Made by a program: the position numbers and the translations under genes
Shown here: in pieces, positions 51,807 to 59,757 of the stretch
How the letters are laid out: each line of letters starts with the position of its first letter
How positions within the stretch are numbered: the first letter of the stretch is position 1
Notes under the pieces: model-generated
Databases searched by the model: none
Seen by the model: only the letters and a program-made list of their open reading frames with translations
Told to the model about the DNA's origin: nothing
From: Paenibacillus ottowii
GTDB lineage: Bacteria > Bacillota > Bacilli > Paenibacillales > Paenibacillaceae
Assembly: GCF_006874425.1 (NCBI RefSeq)
Contig: NZ_VIJZ01000015.1
Span: forward strand, 1 to 64,000
Direction of reading: 5' to 3'
DNA length: 64,000 nucleotides

Positions 51807-53714
51807 ATGATAAGAAAATATCTAGTTTTATTTCTTTCCTTCGCTTTATTGCTGAGTCTCTTTCCTGGGATAAATGTAGATGCTGCGAATCGACCACTGG
51901 CTAAACAGCCTGGAAATTCCAACCCACTAATGGATCATAAATTGGGAGCTGATCCCTACTCATTGGTATATGATGGAAGAGTGTATATCTACATGTCAAG
52001 CGATACGTACGTGTATAACAAGGATGGATCGATTAAAGAGAACGACTTCAGTGCGCTGGATCGCATTCAGGTCATATCTTCCACAGACATGGTGAACTGG
52101 ACGGATCACGGAACGATACCAGTTGCAGGTGCCAACAACAAAAACAGTGGAAGAGGCATTGCCAAATGGGCCTCTAACTCGTGGGCTCCAGCGGTTGCGC
52201 ATAAAAAAATAAATGGCAGAGACAAGTTCTTTTTATATTTCGCCAATGGGGGAGCAGGGATTGGTGTCCTGACAGCGGACACGCCTATTGGGCCTTGGAC
52301 AGATCCCCTTGGCAAAGCACTTGTGACACATAGTACACCTGGGATGGCTGGCGTGACTTGGCTTTTTGACCCAGCTGTACTGGTAGATGATGATGGAACG
52401 GGATACCTGTATAGCGGTGGCGGAATTCCTAATGAATCCGATCCGGCTTCCATTGCAAATCCGAAAACCGCCAGAGTCATCAAATTAGGCGCAGATATGA
52501 CAAGCGTTATTGGAAACGCCACCACTATAGATGCTCCTTACCTGTTTGAGGATTCCGGTATTCATAAGCACAACGGCAAATACTATTATTCGTACTGTAT
52601 GAACTTTGCCGGAAAACACCCTCAACAGTACCCAGCAGGTGAAATCGGCTATATGGTTAGTGATAACCCGATGGGTCCCTTCACTTATAAAGGTCATTTC
52701 CTAAAAAATCCGTATACGTTCTTCGGCGTTGGCGGCAACAACCACCATGCTGTATTTAATTTCAAGAATGAATGGTATGTGGTGTACCATGCCCAAACGG
52801 TCAGCAAAGCTCAAATTGGAGATGGAAAAGGCTATCGCTCTCCGCATATTAATAAGCTTGTGCACAAGGAGGACGGAAGCATCTCTGAGGTGCAGGGGAA
52901 TATGACAGGAATCGCTCAGCTCTCCAATATAAACCCGTATACCAGAGTTGAAGCGGAGACCATTGCGTGGCAAGCAGGTGTTACGACCGAACCCACGCAA
53001 GCCAGCGGCGGCCCGATTAGCAATCTGGATGTAACCAACATCCATAATGGGGACTGGATCGCTGTTGGAAAGGCTGATTTTGGCTCAACCGGAGCGAAGA
53101 CGTTCAAAGCTAATGTGGCCACAAATGTCGGTGGCAACATTGAAGTTCGGCTTGACAGTGAAACAGGTCCTCTAGTCGGTTCCTTGAAAGTGCCGTCAAC
53201 TGGAGGCATGCAGACCTGGAGAGAAGTAGAGACCACGATCAATAATGCAACTGGAGTTCACAACGTTTATCTGGTGTTTACTGGGTCAAGTAACGGCAAT
53301 CTAATGAATTTGGATGCTTGGCAGTTCACTCCCAACACGGGGGGGAATACAGTAACAAAGGTTGAAGCCGAGAATATGAATATTGGCGGTACTTATGCAG
53401 GCAAGATCAGCGCACCATTTGACGGCGTCGCTCTGTATGCCAATGCTGACTACGCTGCATATTCACAGTATTTTGCCAACCCTACGCATAATATCTCAGT
53501 GCGGGGGGCTTCAAGTAATACTGGTACGGCCAAGGTAGACTTGGTTATTGGAGGAGTGACTGTAGGTTCTTTCAAGTTCACAGGCAAAACGCCGACTGTC
53601 CAAACCTTGTCGAATATTACTCACGCTACTGGAGATCAGGATATCAAACTCACCTTGACGAGCGATGATGGCACTTGGGATGCCTACGTGGATTTCATTG
53701 AATTTTCATTATGA
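51807..53714 (+). CDS. xynD: Arabinoxylan arabinofuranohydrolase, GH43-CBM6-CBM36
   Basis: A 635-residue secreted enzyme that removes arabinofuranose side chains from arabinoxylan; older work also called it a xylanase. The signal peptide ends near NVDAAN. The GH43 five-bladed propeller (about 35-375) opens DPYSLVYDGRVYIYMSSD and contains SWAPAVAHKKINGRDKFFLYF in part. A CBM6 (about 380-510, RVEAETIAWQAGV) and a CBM36 (about 520-635, KVEAENMNIGGTYAG) follow. The length equals the 635 residues I recall for P. polymyxa XynD. The ATG at 51807 has 8-base spacing from GGAGG; the one at 51801 is too close. gluB follows. Confidence 0.95.
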   Translation: MIRKYLVLFLSFALLLSLFPGINVDAANRPLAKQPGNSNPLMDHKLGADPYSLVYDGRVYIYMSSDTYVYNKDGSIKENDFSALDRIQVISSTDMVNWTDHGTIPVAGANNKNSGRGIAKWASNSWAPAVAHKKINGRDKFFLYFANGGAGIGVLTADTPIGPWTDPLGKALVTHSTPGMAGVTWLFDPAVLVDDDGTGYLYSGGGIPNESDPASIANPKTARVIKLGADMTSVIGNATTIDAPYLFEDSGIHKHNGKYYYSYCMNFAGKHPQQYPAGEIGYMVSDNPMGPFTYKGHFLKNPYTFFGVGGNNHHAVFNFKNEWYVVYHAQTVSKAQIGDGKGYRSPHINKLVHKEDGSISEVQGNMTGIAQLSNINPYTRVEAETIAWQAGVTTEPTQASGGPISNLDVTNIHNGDWIAVGKADFGSTGAKTFKANVATNVGGNIEVRLDSETGPLVGSLKVPSTGGMQTWREVETTINNATGVHNVYLVFTGSSNGNLMNLDAWQFTPNTGGNTVTKVEAENMNIGGTYAGKISAPFDGVALYANADYAAYSQYFANPTHNISVRGASSNTGTAKVDLVIGGVTVGSFKFTGKTPTVQTLSNITHATGDQDIKLTLTSDDGTWDAYVDFIEFSL

Positions 53715-53909
53715 TTGCTCGTCGAAACAGTAGTTGTTTTGGACCTTTTGTAAAATCGAGAGATCCGCCCTTTTAGTCCAAGTGAGCGCAATCGGCAGTG
53801 AAATGTCCAGGCAAGCTCTATTAATTGGTTTCGGCAGACTCTATCACGTTGCTGGAAAACGCATTCCACAACTTTGTTCATATTTGAAATTATTCTTGGA
53901 GGTGTATTT

Positions 53910-54623
53910 ATGAAGAAGAAGTATTGGTTTACACTGGTGATCACGGGCATAGTTTCTCTGTTTTTTTCGGTAAGCGCTTTTGCAGCGAATGTGTTCTGGG
54001 AACCATTAAGCTATTACAATCCGAGTACATGGCAAAAGGCAGATGGATATTCCAATGGGAACATGTTTAATTGCACTTGGCGTGCCAATAATGTCAATTT
54101 TACTAACGACGGCAAAATGAAGCTTAGTTTAACGAGTTCTGCGTACAATAAATTTGACGGCGGAGAGTATCGTTCGAAGAATACTTACGGATACGGCTTA
54201 TACGAGGTCAACATGAAGCCTGCTAAAAATACAGGAATCGTATCTTCCTTTTTCACATATACGGGACCTTCTAATGGCACGCAATGGGATGAAATAGATA
54301 TTGAATTCTTAGGAAAAGACACAACAAAAGTGCAATTCAACTATTATACAAACGGGGTCGGTGGTCATGAGAAGGTTATCGATCTGGGGTTTGATGCATC
54401 AAGTGGCTTCCACACCTATGCATTCGATTGGCAGCCAGGATACATTAAGTGGTATGTTGACGGGGCTCTGAAACATACGGCAACTACGAACATACCGAAG
54501 ACGCCAGGCCAAATTATGATGAATCTGTGGAATGGCATCGGAGTAGATAGCTGGTTAGGTCCATATAACGGAGTCAATCCGCTGTACGCTGAATATGACT
54601 GGGTAAAATATACGAGTAATTAA
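53910..54623 (+). CDS. gluB: Secreted endo-beta-1,3-1,4-glucanase (lichenase), GH16
   Basis: A 237-residue exported enzyme that cuts mixed-linkage beta-glucan. The signal peptide ends AFAAN. The GH16 catalytic motif DEIDIEFLG carries nucleophile and acid/base Glu. Substrate-cleft residues lie in NMFNCTWRANNV and YTNGVGGHEK, and the C-terminus is YDWVKYTSN. Its length and place downstream of xynD match P. polymyxa gluB. The frame opens at 53874, but GGAGGT marks the ATG at 53910. The 195-base gap suggests its own promoter or partial read-through. Confidence 0.96.
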   Translation: MKKKYWFTLVITGIVSLFFSVSAFAANVFWEPLSYYNPSTWQKADGYSNGNMFNCTWRANNVNFTNDGKMKLSLTSSAYNKFDGGEYRSKNTYGYGLYEVNMKPAKNTGIVSSFFTYTGPSNGTQWDEIDIEFLGKDTTKVQFNYYTNGVGGHEKVIDLGFDASSGFHTYAFDWQPGYIKWYVDGALKHTATTNIPKTPGQIMMNLWNGIGVDSWLGPYNGVNPLYAEYDWVKYTSN

Positions 54624-54642
54624 TATAATTACGGCAGAAGAG

Positions 54643-54664
54643 GCAGCCCTAATGGGCTGCTTTT
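54643..54664 (+). terminator. Terminator after gluB
   Basis: GCAGCCC pairs with GGGCTGC over TAAT and is followed by TTTTGCTTTT. Confidence 0.9.
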
Positions 54665-54797
54665 GCTTTTCAATCCCTCCAGCTAACAGTGCAAAAGGCT
54701 TATTTTATGGGATATTACTATTATCAAACATTGAAGTGCCGATAAATATAATAGCACAGAAAAAACAGGTATATATACCAAGTCAAAGGAGAATTAC

Positions 54798-55043
54798 ATA
54801 AAGGAGGTTTTGACAGGACAGGAGATTACAGGCATCAGTAGTGAGAAATATGAGAAGGTGCACTCCTATGTCGAAGGTTTACAGCGCGCCTTGATGGGAG
54901 AGCTGGGTGCGATAGACCGATACCGCAACATCTGGTTTGGATTGCCCACTGGCATCTATAAGGACACGGTGTACGGTATCATCTTAAAAGAGCTAAAGCA
55001 CGCTGCCAAATACAATTATCTGATTACGTTGAATCTCAGGTAG
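54798..55043 (+). CDS. Small ferritin-like-fold protein, start codon unclear
   Basis: About 81 residues: helical, with LQRALMGELGAIDRYRNIW and YGIILKELKHAAKYNYLITL, two ExxxxY/H-type helices like half of a ferritin-like bundle. The function is unknown. A TTG at 54810 is only 2 bases from AGGAGG. Another ribosome site, AAAGGAG (54785-54791), stands 6 bases before ATA at 54798, where an ATG would be expected (product MKEVLTGQEI if it starts there). Either a rare AUA start, a mutated start, or the TTG is used. Confidence 0.5.
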   Translation: MKEVLTGQEITGISSEKYEKVHSYVEGLQRALMGELGAIDRYRNIWFGLPTGIYKDTVYGIILKELKHAAKYNYLITLNLR

Positions 55044-55077
55044 CTATTTTCTGAAAGTCAACTATAAAGCTCAATTG

Positions 55078-55149
55078 GGAACTGTGGGGCATTGCCTGCA
55101 TTCAACTGTAGGTCTTCTAATGTCACGGCTTGCAGTTCCTTTTTCTTTT
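55078..55149 (+). terminator. Possible terminator with long loop
   Basis: GGAACTG pairs with CAGTTCC across 48 bases that hold an inner stem, followed by TTTTTCTTTT. It is 35 bases after the small ferritin-like gene. The rest of 55150-55450 shows nothing I can name. Confidence 0.4.
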
Positions 55150-55467
55150 GGGCAGATCGTTTTCCGTTAATCTCATTTTTTTAAGTTATCCTCGAGAATG
55201 AGCCTCCTTCTATGAGAACGGTGGAGTTCCTTCTGTCCACATCTTAAAGTTTTGAAGGGAAGGTTAAGTAAGGTTGAATCTCTGTTTTGAAATCCGTATA
55301 AATTCGGACGTAAATCTGCAAATCCCGAATGTCTACCGTCATTCCTCCATTTATTATTAATAAATTTGATATTACGAATCGTTTAAATTCATTTAACACA
55401 ATATATTTGGAAAGTTACAATTAGTTTAGGAAGCGGCAGTTCTTATAAAGATAAAGGAGGTTATAAT

Positions 55468-56076
55468 ATCACGACTTATCATTCAATAGAGGTAGAAGGA
55501 TTAAACGTATTTTATCGTAAGGCTGGTAATCCGAATAAACCTGTGATTTTATTGCTTCATGGCTTTCCGTCCGCGAGTCATATGTTTAGAGAACTGGTAC
55601 CAATTTTAGAAAAAGACTACTATTTAATTGCACCTGATTATCCGGGATTCGGAAATACCTCGTCACCTGGCAGAGAAGATTTCCATTATACATTTGATCA
55701 TATTACTGAAATTATCGAAGCTTTCATTGATAAACAAATCCTTAATAAATATGCATTATATGTATTTGACTACGGAGCCCCAATTGGCTTTCGTATAGCA
55801 ATGCACCACCCAGAGCGTGTAACAGCCATAATAAGCCAAAATGGAAATTTTTACCGTGAAGGACTAGGGGAGAAATGGGCGGCCCGAGAAGATTATTGGC
55901 GTTATCCTACACAAGAAAAAAGAGAAAGTTATAGGACAGCATTTGCACCAAACACGATCAAGAACCAATATGTTGATGGCACAAAGGAAGGCCAAGTTTC
56001 CCCAGATAGCTATACTCTTGATATTGCTTATATGTCTCAACCAGAAAATGATGAATTTTTAGGAAAAACGCTGTAG
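55468..56076 (+). pseudogene. Alpha/beta hydrolase pseudogene: lost ATG and missing C-terminus
   Basis: AAAGGAGG is followed at 7 bases by ATC where ATG is expected (first codons ITTYHSIEVEGLNVFYRKAG). The frame then encodes a haloalkane-dehalogenase-like hydrolase: LLLHGFPSASHMFREL, IAPDYPGFGNTSSP, and the elbow VFDYGAPIGFRIAM with Asp as nucleophile candidate. It stops after NDEFLGKTL at about 200 residues. The final ~90 residues with catalytic acid and His are missing. A protein starting at the internal ATG (55543) would lack the first strands as well. It is nonfunctional by sequence. Confidence 0.8.
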
Positions 56077-56121
56077 CCTCGTATGACTAGTCTAGTTTTC
56101 AACAAAAGGAGGTTTTTAAAA

Positions 56122-57213
56122 GTGTTCGAGACTCAATTGACGCGTGCTCTGAAAATTCAATATCCGATTTTTCAAGCGCCGATGGCAGGTGGCGTTTCGA
56201 CGCCTGAATTAGTAGCGGCTGTTTCAAATGCTGGTGGACTAGGCAACCTGGGAGGCGGATACTTAACGCCAGAGCAACTCCGCAGTGATATCCAAGAAAT
56301 CAGGCAACAAACGGATCAGCCTTTCGGAGTAAACTTGTTTGTGCCTGAGCAATCTGAAGAATCGGAAGAAGCAATCTTCCAGATGACAGATTATCTTAAT
56401 AAATATCGCGATGAACTTGGCACTGCTCAAAATCCAATGATTTTGAAGTCTTCAGAATCATTTGAGGAGCAGGTACAGGTACTGTTGGAGGAACGTGTAT
56501 CCATCTTTAGTTTCACTTTTGGCATACCATCTCAAGACATGATCCAAACCATAAAACAGCATGGAATATTTGTTATTGGAACTGCAACAACCGTTGATGA
56601 AGCTAAGCAATTGGAGGTAGGAGGTGTAGATGCTATTGTGGCTCAGGGGAGCGAAGCAGGCGGGCATAGAGGGACCTTTCTGAAAGATGCCTCTCATGCT
56701 TTGATAGGCACCATGGCTATTGTTCCGCAGATCGTTGACCATGTGTCGATTCCGGTTATCGCAGCGGGGGGAATCATGGATGGGCGGGGACTTGCAGCAA
56801 GTCTTTTGTTAGGAGCCGATGCAGTACAGATGGGCACTGCGTTTTTAGCCTGTCCAGAGAGCGGTGCCCACGAAACGTACAAGCAGAAAATCCTATCAAC
56901 AAATGAGGACTCCACTCAAATTACACGTGCATACTCTGGCAAAGCTGCAAGAGGCATAGAAACAAAATTTATGATTGACATGCATCAATATCGCGGGACA
57001 ATCCCTGCTTACCCTATTCAAAATGCGATGACCCGAGACATTCGTCAGGCAGCTGCAAAAGCGAACAGCCCCGAGTATATGTCACTTTGGGCGGGCCAAG
57101 GTCTTCGATTAGCTAACAACCAACCTGCTGCTTCTATTGTAAAACAAACCATTGATGAAGCGAGTATTCTTGTCCAAAGGCTTCCTACCATTGGAACAGC
57201 TGATAATAAATAA
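56122..57213 (+). CDS. Nitronate monooxygenase (NPD-like flavoprotein)
   Basis: A 363-residue FMN-dependent enzyme that oxidises propionate-3-nitronate or other alkyl nitronates. The N-terminal YPIFQAPMAGGVSTPELVAAVSNAGGLG is the family signature, given by its ends. EAGGHRG carries the His-containing loop near the active site. FMN phosphate is held by PVIAAGGIMDG and GADAVQMGTAFLAC. The frame opens at 56083, but AAAAGGAGG lies upstream of the GTG at 56122 at good spacing. It follows the hydrolase pseudogene and ends at its own terminator. Confidence 0.93.
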   Translation: MFETQLTRALKIQYPIFQAPMAGGVSTPELVAAVSNAGGLGNLGGGYLTPEQLRSDIQEIRQQTDQPFGVNLFVPEQSEESEEAIFQMTDYLNKYRDELGTAQNPMILKSSESFEEQVQVLLEERVSIFSFTFGIPSQDMIQTIKQHGIFVIGTATTVDEAKQLEVGGVDAIVAQGSEAGGHRGTFLKDASHALIGTMAIVPQIVDHVSIPVIAAGGIMDGRGLAASLLLGADAVQMGTAFLACPESGAHETYKQKILSTNEDSTQITRAYSGKAARGIETKFMIDMHQYRGTIPAYPIQNAMTRDIRQAAAKANSPEYMSLWAGQGLRLANNQPAASIVKQTIDEASILVQRLPTIGTADNK

Positions 57214-57235
57214 GAGAAACTATCATTATCACATT

Positions 57236-57259
57236 GCTGCGAAAATCGCGGCTTTTTTT
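57236..57259 (+). terminator. Rho-independent terminator
   Basis: GCTGCGA pairs with TCGCGGC (one G:U) over three bases, followed by seven T. Confidence 0.9.
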
Positions 57260-57429
57260 ATTTGCAGCGGGTTCGGTGCCCATAAGTAGAGCGGTCTACC
57301 AAATATGGATTATTATCAGGATGCAGCGGAAAAATCCTCACATTCGTTCTATTCGATTCTTTTAACTTCTATGCGTGAATGGTCATGTGAATAATTTATC
57401 CTTCTTCAACCATTTCATATTTTCCCAAA

Positions 57430-57458
57430 TTGACTTTATATCCGAATATCATTATTAT
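57430..57458 (+). promoter_or_regulatory. Sigma-A promoter of the MarR-ABC operon
   Basis: TTGACT (57430-57435), 17 bases, TATTAT (57453-57458). The operator palindrome starts within the -10 box. Confidence 0.75.
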
Positions 57459-57474
57459 CTTACAGTGTAAGATA
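57456..57474. promoter_or_regulatory. MarR operator overlapping the -10 box
   Basis: TATCTTACAGTGTAAGATA is a perfect 19-bp palindrome with a single central G. It covers the end of the -10 box and the expected start of transcription, ideal for repression by the MarR protein encoded 22 bases downstream. Confidence 0.75.
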
Positions 57475-57496
57475 AATACAGAGGGTGGTACGGCCA

Positions 57497-57907
57497 ATGG
57501 ACTATAGAGCATCAGCGACCGAACTATTCGAGTGTATCGCCAAATCGCGCAAACCGGTATTAGAGGAACGAGGAATGCATTTCTCTCGTGGCGAAATGGG
57601 GATTCTCATCGCTTTGAGTCAGCAGGATGGGGTTACTTCAGGCCATTTGAGCGAATACTTGTCCGTCAGTACGGGACGGGTAGCAACGGCACTGAAAAGT
57701 TTGGAGAAAAAAGGGATGGTTATACGACGAACGGATGCCAACGACAAACGCAAGGTGATTGTATTCATTACGGATTCAGGCAAGCAATTTATGATTGACA
57801 GGTACAACGAAGGCGTCGCATGGAGCGAGAAAATTCTTCGAAAGCTGGACGAACAGGATGCTAAAGAGTTTATCCGACTCATCAAGCTTATTGTCTCTAA
57901 AAGCTAA
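57497..57907 (+). CDS. MarR-family regulator of the ABC exporter
   Basis: A 136-residue winged-helix protein. The recognition region is GHLSEYLSVSTGRVATALKSLEKKG, centred on STGRVATALK, and the wing is RRTDANDKRKV. GTG at 57485 is in frame, but GAGGGTGG at 8 bases favours the ATG at 57497. It is the first gene of an operon with two ABC exporter genes. The palindrome in its promoter suggests autorepression relieved by a drug-like ligand. Confidence 0.9.
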   Translation: MDYRASATELFECIAKSRKPVLEERGMHFSRGEMGILIALSQQDGVTSGHLSEYLSVSTGRVATALKSLEKKGMVIRRTDANDKRKVIVFITDSGKQFMIDRYNEGVAWSEKILRKLDEQDAKEFIRLIKLIVSKS

Positions 57908-57987
57908 GTTCCTATGTAGGGGCCGTATGCAGGGTACGTTAAATTGCACCAACACCTAAGATTTTCAGAAAAAAGGAGAACAACAGA

Positions 57988-59757
57988 ATGCTGAAGATAT
58001 TCAAATATCTCAAGAAAAATGAATGGATGTTCGTGCTTTGCAGCCTGGCTTTCATCGTTGTGCAGGTGTGGCTCGATTTGAAGCTGCCTGATTATATGGC
58101 CGAAATTACAACCAAGCTGCAAACCGCAGGAACGCCGATGTCGGAACTGCTGATTCCAGGTATTTACATGCTATTGTGTGCCGTCGGCAGCATGATTGCA
58201 TCTATAATTGTCGGCTATTTTGCGGCAAAGGTTGCAGCAGGGCTAGCCATGCGTCTGCGTGCGATGGTCTTTGACAAGACCTTATCTTTTTCAATGGAAG
58301 AGATGAGCAACTTTTCAACATCCAGCCTCATCACCCGCTCCACGAACGATGTCACCCAAATTCAAACGGTGGTTGCGCTGGGGCTACAGGTGATTATCAA
58401 GGCGCCGATTCTGGCCGTATGGGCTATTGCAAAGATTGCGGATAAAAACTGGCAGTGGACCGCCTCTACAGGAGTAGCTGTGGCTGTCCTGATCCTGATG
58501 CTGAGTGTCATTGTTATTTTCGCTCTTCCCCGTTTCCAAAAGATCCAACGTCTCACCGATAATTTAAACAGGGTAACACGTGAGCATCTGACTGGACTTC
58601 GGGTGGTTCGAGCATATAATGCAGATCAGTATCAGGAGGGGAAGTTCGGACAGGCCAATGCCGAATTGACAAATACAAACCTTTTTGCGAACCGGTTAAT
58701 GGCAATGGTTGGTCCGGGGATGACCTTTATTATGTCGGGTCTGAGTGTCTCGATCTATTGGATTGGCACATATCTTATTAACGGAGCGGCCGTGCCGGAC
58801 CGCATTACGCTATTCTCTAATATGGTCGTATTCTCCTCATATGCGGTGCAGGTGGTCATGGCCTTTATGATGGTAAGTATGATATTCTTCCTGATGCCTC
58901 GAGCTTCGATTTCTGCCAAACGGATTATGGAGGTATTGAATACCGAATCTCGCATCATCGACGGACATGAGACAGCTGGAGAAGAGGGCGTAATGGGGCA
59001 GGTGGAATTCCGTAATGTCAGCTTCAAATATCCGGATGCCGAGGAGCCTGTGCTTCGCAATATTAGCTTTACAGCAAAACAGGGCGAGACGGTTGCCTTT
59101 ATTGGTGCAACAGGCAGCGGCAAAACCAGCGTAATCAATCTGATTTCCCGTTTCTACGATGTGACCGAGGGTGAGGTACTTGTGGATGGCGTGAATGTCA
59201 GAAACTATAAGCAGCAGACACTCCATAACAAAATCGGGTATGTCCCACAGAGAGCCGTACTTTTCAGCGGTACAGTGGCTTCCAACGTTTCGTATGGCGA
59301 TAACGGTAGAGCAGAAGCTTCGGAGAAACTCGTCAAAGCCGCTTTGGGGATTGCCCAGGGTACGGAGTTTGTCGAAAAAATGGACGGTCAGTATCAAGGA
59401 CGGATTTCACAGGGTGGAGCGAACGTGTCTGGTGGTCAAAAGCAGCGTCTGTCCATTGCGCGTGCCATCTACCGCCAGCCGGAGATTTACATCTTCGATG
59501 ATTCCTTCTCGGCACTCGACTACAGAACAGACCGGGTCCTGCGCTCTGCGCTTAGACAAGAAACCGGCCATGCTACGACACTCATTGTGGCTCAGCGCAT
59601 AGGCACCATTAAGGACGCTGACCGGATTATTGTTCTCGACCAGGGCGAGATTGTAGGGAACGGCACACATGAAGAGCTGATGGCGAATTGCAGCACCTAT
59701 CAGGAAATCGCTTATTCGCAGCTTTCGAAGGAGGAACTCGTACATGGACAAGAATGA
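57988..59757 (+). CDS. Heterodimeric ABC exporter, subunit 1 (degenerate ATPase site)
   Basis: A 589-residue half-transporter. A six-TM ABC membrane domain (about 15-310) is followed by an NBD with Walker A GATGSGKTS and signature NVSGGQKQR. Walker B is IYIFDDSFSALD, where Asp replaces the catalytic Glu. This is the pattern of the degenerate-site partner in heterodimeric exporters such as TM287/288 and BmrCD. AAAGGAG precedes the ATG. Its stop overlaps subunit 2 by 14 bases. It probably exports drugs or peptides. Confidence 0.93.
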   Translation: MLKIFKYLKKNEWMFVLCSLAFIVVQVWLDLKLPDYMAEITTKLQTAGTPMSELLIPGIYMLLCAVGSMIASIIVGYFAAKVAAGLAMRLRAMVFDKTLSFSMEEMSNFSTSSLITRSTNDVTQIQTVVALGLQVIIKAPILAVWAIAKIADKNWQWTASTGVAVAVLILMLSVIVIFALPRFQKIQRLTDNLNRVTREHLTGLRVVRAYNADQYQEGKFGQANAELTNTNLFANRLMAMVGPGMTFIMSGLSVSIYWIGTYLINGAAVPDRITLFSNMVVFSSYAVQVVMAFMMVSMIFFLMPRASISAKRIMEVLNTESRIIDGHETAGEEGVMGQVEFRNVSFKYPDAEEPVLRNISFTAKQGETVAFIGATGSGKTSVINLISRFYDVTEGEVLVDGVNVRNYKQQTLHNKIGYVPQRAVLFSGTVASNVSYGDNGRAEASEKLVKAALGIAQGTEFVEKMDGQYQGRISQGGANVSGGQKQRLSIARAIYRQPEIYIFDDSFSALDYRTDRVLRSALRQETGHATTLIVAQRIGTIKDADRIIVLDQGEIVGNGTHEELMANCSTYQEIAYSQLSKEELVHGQE

